Below, piece by piece: positions 36,401 through 46,153 of a stretch of DNA of 64,000 bases. The notes beneath the pieces were generated by a model. It ran no database searches. It had not been told where the DNA came from and saw only the letters and a list, made by a program, of their open reading frames with translations. Every line of letters begins with the position of its first letter. Position 1 is the stretch's first letter. The translations under genes and the position numbers were made by a program. Location: assembly GCA_037389465.1 (NCBI GenBank), contig JAZARR010000200.1, positions 1 to 64,000 of the forward strand. The letters run 5' to 3'. This stretch comes from Baylisascaris procyonis. Taxonomy: Eukaryota; Nematoda; Chromadorea; Rhabditida; Ascarididae.

Positions 36401-39313
36401 ATTCTAAAATTTATCAGTGATTTAATCGCAGATACTTTCAAGCCGTTCATCAGTGCACCTAATCTTTCAATATCACAACGCTTCATGAATTTCGCGTTTA
36501 CGTTTCTATCACGAAAGATCTCATTTGCGAAGGTACTCAACGCACAGGTGTACTTTTATTCGAACCGTTTATTGCTTTGTATATATTATATTTTTATGTA
36601 TTTCTATATTGTCTACGTAACACTTCTAGGGCAAAAAATTTCATATCTCAGTAGAATGAAGGATCTGGGTAGGAAGTCTTGTTCTGCACTATCATCGCCT
36701 ATAAGTTCATCGATGGTGGACCTCGACAAGAATACTGCACACGCATGCTACCTAGGCTTGTCATGCAAGCAGATTACGAAGTCATGATCATGGGAAGACT
36801 ATCACTGGATTTTCCGCAATAAAAGATAACAGGCCTAGAATTTCGTTTCCTGGGGAGGTTGGGAGAAGAATGATGATATGCAAAATGAGATCCGAGAAAC
36901 ATATTTTAGCGAGTAGGCAGATGTCGCTATATTAGCCACATTCCTACAATATGAAGCAGAACTGAGAATCGGGACCTTTCTGTTTGATTATCGAGTGTCC
37001 CGGAAAATACTGTTGAGCGTGTAACTTAAAACGGATCACAAAGTCTGTGCACGCAGACTACGCAGATAGTACCCGACGTTATCGGATGCAAATAAAGACA
37101 CGTGGTCCTTGTTGCGTTCTGACTGAGTTGACTTTCCCCCTCGTCTGTCGATTGCGTTAGATGGGCTCCACTTTAATATGTCAACACCAGAATTGTATCA
37201 GTAAGCGGTCTAAGTTCGTGTTTTTTGACCCGGATGTACAAATGATAAGGTTATCACCACATTATAACCGCGACTACAACCATCGGGTATTACTGGATTC
37301 TGTGTTTCCTGTCTAATTATCTTCCGGTTTGTAAAATGCTTTTCAGTGTTTTCTGGAAATATTGTCAAGAATATTTCAAAAATTTCAGAACTCGATGTTT
37401 AGACGTTTGGTACGCGATGATTTTCCTGACCTGAGGTCACTTGCACAAAACGCACCGGTCGCATTTATAAACTCCCCTCAAATTGTTGATATTCCTCGGC
37501 CAATTTCTAGTAAAATTGTCTATATCGGAGGAATTGCAATGAAAAGACCCTCGAATCTGAGCAAAGTAAGTGTGGTTGTTTCTTTCGAAATCTGATAAAA
37601 CAGTGCAGTGTTTAGAAATTTCACAAAAAATTTTTTGCAAAACTATTTCTGCAATCATTCAGCTATAAAAGTAACCCTTTCTCTGCCTTACGCAGGAACC
37701 TACATAGAAACTCGAGGGAAAAATCTCATCTCCTAATAAAAAAACTCATCTGCGGATTAAAAATTTACCTGTGAATGGGGAAATTCACCCGGAGTTAAAG
37801 TTGGATGCTTAATTTTTGAATCGATTCGGTCTTAAATCCACCAATTTATATGAACGGGTACTTCTTTTCAGGAATTTTCATCTATTCTTGATCGAGCAAA
37901 TAGTCGAGTGGTACTCTTCTCGTTCGGATCGATTACTAAACTCAACAAAATGCCTCATCAAATGCGGATCGCATTTTTAGAAGCAACCACACACTTTTCC
38001 GATTATGATTTCATCGTTAAGGTTGATTCGGATAGCAATGATAGTGCTGGATTACTTAATAACTATCCCAATGTGCACATATTCAATTGGATCGATCAAG
38101 TCAGCATACTTCGTAGGTGATTTTAATAATCGGAGCTTAAATTTAAGGAGGCATTATGGCAGGGCCTTAGTAACTAATGTTGGTCTTAATCCCACCTTGT
38201 TCCCTGCATTCACGGGGTTTCGGGTGGAATTTACTGCTGTTTACAAAGGAAGTTTTGAACTGTCCCTTTTTGTTGATGGAGAATGATTTATTTATTTATT
38301 TGTTTATTTAACGGGTGCTTCGTTTGCAGAGCATCCGGCAACAAAAGCTTTCGTCACTCATGCCGGCTTAAATAGTCTTATCGAAGCGTTTTTCTCAGCA
38401 ACTCCTCTCGTATGCATACCGCTGTTCGCCGATCAGGAATACAACACAGTCATGGCATTACGTAAAAACGTTGCCGTATATATCGATAGAAATGCAATCA
38501 CAACCGATGTGGTCGTTGGTGCACTCAATAAAGTTCTCAATGATCCAGAGTAATATTTTCAAGTTCATATGATTAACGTATCGGTTCATGTAGTTGGATT
38601 CCATAATTCTTGATTGCAATATAGGGAATTATTCTTTTCAATGCGATATTATTTTCATGAATTATCAACAAAGAATTCGTGAGTCATAAAAATTCAACAT
38701 GTGGCAGGGGCTTTATCGATGAGTATGACGGAAAAGTATGGAAATAGTTGTATCTTCTCGCCCAGTATTCAGGCACACTACATTTGAGTAATGAAAATTG
38801 TTCATCAAAAAACCCAAGTAGTTTTCAGAATCAATAAATTAATTCTTTAATTTGTTTGCAAGCGCCTCCTCCCATATTGCCAATGTGCGTAAAGCTTTTC
38901 GATTCATATTCAAAATCCTGCACACTAGGTAAACGTATAAAGAGGTGTTTTATTAAATTTGATGGGAGTAATGTGCAGAATAATATAATTGATGAGTCCG
39001 TTTCTGTGAACTCAGTTCCGTTTCGATAATTTGCAGATATGCGAAGAACTCGAGGCAACTTCGTGAGAGACTCCTTAAATACCCCCTGGAAGCGAAAACA
39101 TTATTCCTCAAGTGGAGCGAATATCTAGCCGAATTTGGCAATTTTCCTGATCTCAATTTGTATGGAGCCGAAATTGGCTTCTTTCAATATTTTTTACTCG
39201 ATATTTTCCTCGTTATTTTCATTGCAACCATTTGTTTCCTGTTCATTATTGTTAAAGTTGGCTGTATAATTTTGCGGAAATTTGCTTCATCGAACAAGAG
39301 AAAGGTGGAATAG
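33403..39313 (+). CDS. ugt: UDP-glucuronosyl/glucosyltransferase (8 exons, complete)
   Basis: ER membrane enzyme of the family that transfers sugar from a UDP-sugar to small lipophilic acceptors (phase II detoxification). Exons: 33403-33558, 34121-34322, 35254-35454, 36432-36532, 37389-37565, 37872-38112, 38330-38549, 39037-39313. The total is 1575 nt, 524 residues plus TAG, the usual UGT length, and all phases agree. Residues 1-18 form a signal peptide. SPSWGHSHL (27-35) carries the likely catalytic His34. The UGT signature in the sugar-nucleotide domain runs from FNW (late exon 6) through FVTHAGLNSLIEAFFSATP (367-385) to DQ at 394-395, with His370 and Glu378 contacting UDP in known relatives. 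A membrane anchor lies at about 481-511. The protein ends in KRKVE, a KxKxx ER-retrieval tail. The start is the first ATG after a strong acceptor. The acceptor specificity and exact paralogue are unknown. Confidence 0.94.
38286..38310 (+). repeat. (TTTA)n microsatellite in UGT intron 6
   Basis: A short run of TTTA units, with one TTTG variant, lies about 20 bases upstream of the exon 7 acceptor. It forms part of the T-rich tract before the splice site. Confidence 0.75.
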
Positions 39314-40125
39314 ATTTTAAATTGTCAAACAAACAAAAAAAAATTTGTGAATGGACTGGGCTTTACTTTCGAGGACAATGTTCTCAAACGTCAGCGAAAT
39401 GTGTTTCAAGGGATGGTCTAGAATAGACTGCATTCACCTAGTTGCATGCATTCCTTTCGTCAAAGTTGATTGAAAACCATGTATTCATTAAGATAAGAAT
39501 GTAGTGGGACGTCAAATGATGAGTGCACTGAAGAGTTCCTCGGCAGAACTGGTTTATGACAATTGCAACTTTTGTCTCACACTGCTTACCTCAGCATATG
39601 GGCTTCGCTTACTCATATTTATAATTGTAAAGCTTCGTATTTTTCGTTGCGATTGAATTTTACCGATCTTTGTAATCGGGTAAAGGCCCTTTGATAAGGG
39701 ATTTTCTCGCTGGTTGTATTGTTTGCCGTATGACTGCAAATAAAGGTGATTTTTTTAATTTGTATGGGTATTGCCTTTGTTAAGAAAGAATCTATCTATG
39801 CAGAGACCTTCATTGCATTCTCTTGCTACGCATTGCAAAGCAATTGATCATTTCAAACAAATTGCACTGTAATAACTTTATATCGCTATAATCAAAAAGG
39901 ATGGGATAATGCTTTGGAATCTTTGTTGCACGAAAATGCCACTACTATGACAGTTATACATTCTTTTCTACTGTGCAGTATTTGGAATGCTTTGACAAAT
40001 TTCACTCGAATATTAGTATTCCAATTTTGCTTTCATTTTCTGAATGAAAGCCGGAAGTTGGCGTCAGCGGAAAAGGCGGCAATATACTAATATTTTTCCG
40101 GTCTTGTGTTTAATTAGTACTTGCC

Positions 40126-40214
40126 TTCCCCCCTCTCTCCGCTCCTTTTTTCCTCCCTCCCCCTCCCCCTCTTTTCGCCTCTTTCCCCCTCTTTCCCTTT
40201 TTCCCTCTCTCCAT
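40126..40214 (+). repeat. polypyrimidine tract between the UGT genes
   Basis: Nearly 90 bases of C and T with only a few G, downstream of the first UGT. It matches in style the tracts in P-glycoprotein introns but lies outside any transcript I can define. Confidence 0.7.
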
Positions 40215-43200
40215 CTTTTTTGATGAAAAGCTGTTCATGCATTTCCTATTCACCGAATAACGTTTGAAAAGGAGTTCTAATGACGAGACGTTTTTATATC
40301 GGTGAAAAATGTTCGCAAGGTAAATAAAGATCGAAATCAATCTGTCGAGGGGAATTGATTGCGCCCTATCTTCTACAATAACAAATAAGTTTTCCCTTCA
40401 CAATATTGGGAAAGGTAGCAGATGTATTCTTGGTTATTTTGCATTCCGTCTTCACGTTTGGAGAGGGAAATAGTGTGCAGGTTAAAGAATAAAACACTAG
40501 TTCAGCCTTGCAAAAAGAAGATGATTAATATTAGAATTGCGGTAACGTGGACGGTTAAACTAGGATGAGACAACGGAAGGCGCCAAGAGCGATCTTTGAC
40601 GATAGTCCCTCCAAGATATCACTTATTTACTTCCAGCATTTGCTCGGATGGGTGGATCTCGATCCCAGTGGCAGAAGATCGCAATACGTCTCCTGTCAAT
40701 GAAGTAAAGCGAAAATAATATTGCCTCCTTGGAACGTTTTTAGAGTGTTCACAGGGAGCGCAGTACAGAGCCATTACAGTGATCATTTTCGGCTACTGAC
40801 CTAGATTTGCTTTAAGAACAAAAAACGATGGTTGATGACTGATAAAATCTTCATTCACAAGATGGAAGAAACCCTCTGCCTCTCGTTTGTGGAATGTGAG
40901 TTGAACTGATCTCAGTAGGACAAAATTCCCTCACAGGTGGTTTGCTTACAAATATTTGCGTATGTGAACGAGTCGGTCGGTCCATTTGCTCTCCTCTGCG
41001 TACAAAGTTTTCATTGCTCTTCAGATACTGTTTGTCATCTAAGTCTGAGTCACAGTAAAACAGTTGACTTTGACACATGACATCAATCATGTAACTGTGG
41101 AAAAACTTTTATTGGCAGACAGTAGTTTTTTCTCGTTACTATGATAAGATAAGAAGATAATTGGGCAGCACTTTTTCTGCACCCTATCTTTGTGGAATCA
41201 GATAACAGCAATCACATCACTTGACATCATGGTGCCTCGTTGTACTCTTCCATATTAAGTAATGATGGAAATGTAAGAAACTGTTGGGAATCTCTCAGAA
41301 TGGTGCCCCAATTTTTTAGAGCCACTCGATTGGCATTTTACAAATTATGGAAATTTTATGCTGATTAATTGATCAAATTAATGATCGCTGATTATGCTAT
41401 ACGAATTCGGTTGGGCAGTTAGCGGATAAACGTAAGCAGTTAACGGCAACTCCACTAATCAATATAAAAACAGACAGAATGATGGGCACACAAACATGCT
41501 CGCTGATGCGCCAATATTCGCAATTATTGCATAGAATCTCATACAGTAATTTGCTTCAAATCTGGACACTATATGTGAAGGCTACGAGAGCCCTAGCTAG
41601 GTTTTTAAAGTTATACTTTGATCTACATTTTGATAGTACGTATGCTTAAACGTTCCAATGGACCTCAAATAAAAGATGATTTTAAAATTAATTAATGACA
41701 AAAATAAATCTGCTTAAGCCAATTACGCTGAACTGAATTACTGAATCGTCAAACATTCGATGAGAATCATTGCTTAACAAATTTTCGCTAATGATGCATA
41801 TAAGCGCAGTTTGCAAGATAAGTGCACATGTGGCGCTATGCAACTGAATACAATATAATTTGAATGATATGAATTTAAATATGAACACAGTTAAAACCAT
41901 TAATTAAATATATATAATTTGGTAGTAGGTCCGACTAATAGCAAAGACGAGCAATTAGTTACAAACACTTGTTTGCTTTTTAGCTTCCCATACTGATTTC
42001 GTAATTTCGATTAGAAAATCCCTAGTTATATCAGTAGTGCTGATAACTTTCACCGTATTCAGTCGTAATCAGTTTATCAAATATCGAGTACATTTCAAAG
42101 GGTTTTCAAAGTGTTTTTTGTATTCGCTGTCATAAAACAATAGACGCATATAAATTTTATTGTTTAGTTTATAACCTCCCCATTGGTTTTCGCTATTCGC
42201 ATTTCACTCACCCTGGACACCTGTGACCCACTCTGACTCCGGCTCCACCTCCATTCATTTCTACTCCGCTCAATGCTTCTGCTCAGTCACTCTCAGTCAC
42301 CCGAGCGGCGCTGTTCGAGAATGGTGCATTTTTAGGAAGCAGTTTCTTGCCTCATATTGTTATTGACACAAATCTATGGTATTTTCAGTAGCTTACACAT
42401 TTCTTGCAAACTGTTTTCCAAAGTGCATGCAATGATGGCATTTATCGACTTCTGCAACGCTTTTTAACCGACTGGCTTTCAGTACTGCATTTCTGAGCTA
42501 GGCTATTTTGGGAGTAAACCCTCTTAATTTTTTAATGAAGAAATTAGCGATGAAGGCAGCGTTTTAAGAGGAAAGGGGGAAAGGAGGACGGTTGTGGAAT
42601 TTATTCCTTATGACATAATCCGTGACTCGAACTCCTCTGAAGCTGTGCTGTTTTCAAGGCACTTTGTTATCACAGCCTCACACACTACCTCAGGTTCTCC
42701 ATCTCAAATCTCTCCCTTCCTCCTCTATAGGTTATATGTCACCCGTTCCGTGCATAATTTTAACACTCCGTAGCCGAAGAAGGTATGATGCGCGATGTAC
42801 CGCCTTTATTGCTGCCATACTTATGAACACTGGATCCAAAAATAAGCTTAACCCTCGAAACAATTGCTAGAATAGCCTGGAATTGATATTACAAAGTTTC
42901 AAATCGGGACTGACAAAGGAAGAGATCGATATAGAAGGAAACTGTTGAAGAGCAACAGTGTTATCATTGGGTTATGCACTTTTTTTATCGTGCTTGTTAA
43001 ACGTAGGCCAAATAACTTAATGTTCAGTTTTAGAATTTTTCATTACCGCTGAAGAGGACCTAATGTGTGCTGGTAAGAGTAGTTATAACTCTATTAATAC
43101 ATAATTTGTTCTGCTATCGTGCAAAACGTTGATCAATGCTTACGCACATTTTTATTCACCATATAAGAATTTGCATATTTTCTAAGCTAGATGCAAATGC

Positions 43201-43345
43201 TAACATTTTGATTTTACTTTGTGCTGCAAATTTCTTCTTTGATTAGTGGTTTTGTTATTTAATATCTATCTTATGTTCCAAAAGAGTGATTGCGTGAACA
43301 AGTAATTGTTCCTTACTCTAACCATTCATTTACAATGAATGAAAC

Positions 43346-43352
43346 TTTTCAG
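43346..43352 (+). promoter_or_regulatory. trans-splice or 5' UTR acceptor before the second UGT
   Basis: CTTTTCAG ends at 43352, 11 bases before the ATG at 43364. It is a consensus nematode acceptor with no coding exon upstream and lies exactly the same distance from the ATG as in the first UGT. Confidence 0.5.
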
Positions 43353-43363
43353 GTAGGACAATA

Positions 43364-45291
43364 ATGAAATTTCTTCCATACGTTTCACTTATCATACTTT
43401 CGGGCGTTGTATATTCGAAACAAATGAAATTTCTATTTTATTCGCCCTCATGGGGACACAGTCATATATCTTTTCTTGGTGCTCTCGCTGATATTCTTGT
43501 TGATGCTGGGCATATCGCCGTAAGTTAAATACTACTTTTTCTGTAGTTTAGTTTTATGTTGTCAAAACAAATTTAGAACCGAACTTGTTGCTTTAAATTA
43601 AAAAGAATGCAAGTATTAACAAGTTTTCTTGTAGCAATAAACTTAAAATCGTCTAAATGGTGAGGGAGGAAATAAGAGAGGAATTGGAAGAAGGGGATTT
43701 CACACTACTGTTATAAACATTGGATGCGAGGAACAGCACATCTTCATCCCAACAGCACATCTTGTTCTTTCTTCATGACAATCAGAATAACTCCTCCACG
43801 CACCGCACGCACACACATAGACGCAGGGAATTTCAAAACCGAAGATATCCCAATCCCTCCCCCCTCCCCTCCTCAGCTTTTTAGAAATGAATATGTATGT
43901 GGGGTTAGGGAAAACATTCAGAGAGATGCAGAAATTGGGTGAACAAATTTATAATACATTTAAAATTGGGTTTTTATCCAATTACGTTTCAATTGAAATG
44001 TAATAAAAATTTTTTCCGAAGTCACTGCTGACAAGTGTAAATTTCAATAAATTTCCGATAACAAATTCAAGGGGGAAATGAAAGAGCTACGATAGAAGAT
44101 CAAAATTTTCGCTTTTTTTCAAATTTTTCTTGGTAGCATAAATATTTTCATTAGAATTTTGAAAAATCGATCAAAAATTTATCAATTAATGATACGATTT
44201 TCTTGAACGAGAAATGATTTTCGAAAAAATATGAAAAACCATTCAATCTTAATTTATATTCTACTATAATCCAATTACAATTTCAGTGCTTATCATTTTT
44301 AAATCCATTCCAATTTTCAGCATGTAATTATTCCGGAGTATGATCCATATTTGAAAGGCAATGGAACGACAAAAGCGCAACGAGTAATTCGTATCTCCCC
44401 TTCAATACCATCACCTTATCACGATTTTGACATTATTAGGAATCCATTCATGAAAAATCTCAGCAGTTTAGAAGGAAAACATTTCGGGATGATCACAAAT
44501 ATGACGCTCATATTTTGTTTAGGTAATATTTGTTTTATTAGTTTCATATCTTTCTCTTTAAACGATCTTCTCAGGTATGAGATTGTGACTTTATAATATA
44601 TTATAGCTAAGTCATACTTCCCTTTACGTGCCAAAGCATTTACAGTAACATTCATTGCGTTGTATTTGGCGAATCGGTAACGTTGTACCTCACGTAGTCA
44701 CTGGACCGTTGGCTGATTTCGTCATCACAAATGATAAGCTTAAGGCCTAATGTAATTTCGTTTAGTTGCACGTGTAGTCGAAAAGGTGGAATTATTCCTA
44801 GCTGAAAGTGGATATACTGAAAGAGTTAAAGCGAAGCCATCGCCTGTCCCGTCTCGCGCCGCGAAGAAATGGTGGAATATGGCTTGCGGGACTCATGTAA
44901 ATTAGCAGTAATAAATATTTTTCTTTCAGATATTTTGAAAAACAAAGCACTCATTAATCAACTTCGAGCCGAACACTACGACATCGGATTCACAGAATTC
45001 TATGACTTTTGTCCATTTGGCATTCTTCATCATATTGCCGTTAAATCAATCGCACTGCTTTCGGCGGTACCAATCACTGATTTACTCGCCGAAAATTGGG
45101 GTCTTCCATCACCGTCAAGCTATGTTACAGGTAGGAAATTGACTTACATACCACTAAAAACTGTACTTCCAATAAAGACTGAAAGTGACAGGATGCGAAT
45201 CCATGAAGCATATTTGCGAATAATATATAAAAGCATTTTATATTCACATATTGACAGAAATATGAAACTTTCCATCGCTCATCAACAATAA
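43364..45291 (+). pseudogene. truncated UDP-glycosyltransferase, exons 1-3 only
   Basis: Exons 43364-43519, 44321-44522 and 44930-45130 have the same lengths (156, 202, 201) and phases as exons 1-3 of the first UGT, so the two are tandem duplicates. By eye, exon 3 is about 75% identical at protein level. All three exons are open: signal peptide 1-18, SPSWGHSHI with the likely catalytic His, and the conserved stretch ending SPSSYVT. Exons 4-8 (UDP-sugar-binding domain and membrane anchor) are absent; 165 bases after exon 3 the sequence becomes an inverted UGT fragment. If the exon 3 donor is ignored, the frame runs on to TAA at 45289-45291, giving 239 residues. Such a product could bind an acceptor but not UDP-sugar. 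It is either a pseudogene or a short lumenal form; I favour the former. Confidence 0.8.
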
Positions 45292-45292
45292 A
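45287..45292 (+). terminator. AATAAA overlapping the read-through stop of the truncated UGT
   Basis: AATAAA at 45287-45292 contains the TAA that stops the frame read through exon 3. It is a possible poly(A) signal that would end the transcript just before the inverted fragment. The position may be coincidental. Confidence 0.35.
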
Positions 45293-45294
45293 GT

Positions 45295-45990
45295 AACAGG
45301 TACTAAGACACCGCCCTACTACATCCTCAAATTTAAGCTGCGATTATTAAGATCACCTACGAAGTATGCTGACTTGATCGATCCAATTGAATATGTGCAC
45401 ATTGGGATAGTTATTAAGTAATCCAGCACTATCATTGCTATCCGAATCAACCTTAACGATGAAATCATAATCGGAAAAGTGTGTGGTTGCTTCTAAAAAT
45501 GCGATTCGCATTTGATGAGGCATTTGTTGAGTTTAGTAATCGATCCGAACGAGAAGAGTACCACTCAACTATTTGCTCGATCAAGAATAGACGAAAATTC
45601 CTGAAAAGAAGTACCGTTCATAAAAATGGTTCATTTAAGACTGAATCGATTCAAAAATTAAGCATTCAACTGACACTTATACGCAATTTGAGACAGTAAT
45701 TAAACGAAATTATACCAATTTTACGGATGAGAAGAAATTTTTAAAAAAGGTCAAAATAAATTTGAGATTTAAGGAAGCGTAACTAAAATAGAAAATTTAG
45801 AGTGAACTGGAAACTTGCATAACTGAACGTTAAAAGAATAAAGAGCTTTATAGAATAAATCACATTTAAACAAAAATTGCTATTACCTTAAAAAAACATC
45901 CGGTAGACAAGAAATAACAGAATTCAGTGAGACCCAATACTTGTAATCATGGTCATAATGTTGTGATAACCTTGTCATTTGCATGCAAGG
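45295..45990 (-). repeat. inverted partial copy of UGT intron 4 to intron 6
   Basis: Read on the minus strand, this stretch follows the first UGT from within intron 4 (similar to about 37223-37325), through the end of intron 5 (about 37798-37871), exon 6 and into intron 6 (to about 38190). Both splice sites of exon 6 are kept. Exon 5 (177 bp in the first UGT) and its flanks are replaced by roughly 220 bp of unrelated AT-rich sequence. The segment is therefore a rearranged fragment of a UGT gene pointing opposite to both UGTs. Its flanks are roughly 88-92% alike where I aligned them by eye. Confidence 0.85.
45361..45600 (-). pseudogene. inverted UGT exon 6 copy with 1-bp deletion
   Basis: On the minus strand, 240 bases match exon 6 of the first UGT (241 bases) with three substitutions and one deleted A in the word AACAAAATGCC, near 45523-45526. 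The deletion shifts the frame in the middle of the exon, so it cannot encode the domain. The acceptor (TTTTCAG) and donor (GTAGGTGA) words are both present. No partner exons (5, 7, 8) occur beside it in this window. Confidence 0.88.
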
Positions 45991-46153
45991 TGAGATAAGC
46001 TGGTTCGATGTGAAGGGACACATAAGGATCAAAAGGCATGAACCTAGACCGCTCGCTGATGAAATTTTGGTGCTGGCGTATAAAGATGGAGAAAACCTCA
46101 CGCTATCAATGAAAGGAAGGGAAGAAAATGCCGAAGATCGTTGCGCCAACTAA
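45983..46153 (+). CDS. 56-codon open frame at the edge of the telomere-like array (weak)
   Basis: ATG at 45983 to TAA at 46153, the stop being formed by the first bases of the repeat array. The frame is charged and protein-like (for example GHIRIKRHEPRPLADEILVL) and less AT-rich than the preceding 300 bases. It may be the tail of an unknown coding sequence cut by the array. No family is recognised, and its start overlaps the inverted UGT intron. Confidence 0.2.
   Translation: MQGEISWFDVKGHIRIKRHEPRPLADEILVLAYKDGENLTLSMKGREENAEDRCAN

Larger units (their letters stand above)
39314..43363. other. intergenic region between the two UGT genes
   Basis: About 4 kb without a convincing gene. An AATAAA at 39739-39744 could end the first UGT mRNA. 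A polypyrimidine tract lies at 40126-40214. A minus-strand frame at 40851-41090 (79 codons, hydrophilic, containing a GTAAGC donor-like site) is the most protein-like open stretch, but I recognise nothing in it and would not call it a gene. I saw no further UGT exon here. Confidence 0.5.

Noticed and set aside
45481..45699. 72-codon + strand open frame
   Set aside because: It is the antisense shadow of the inverted UGT exon 6 copy.
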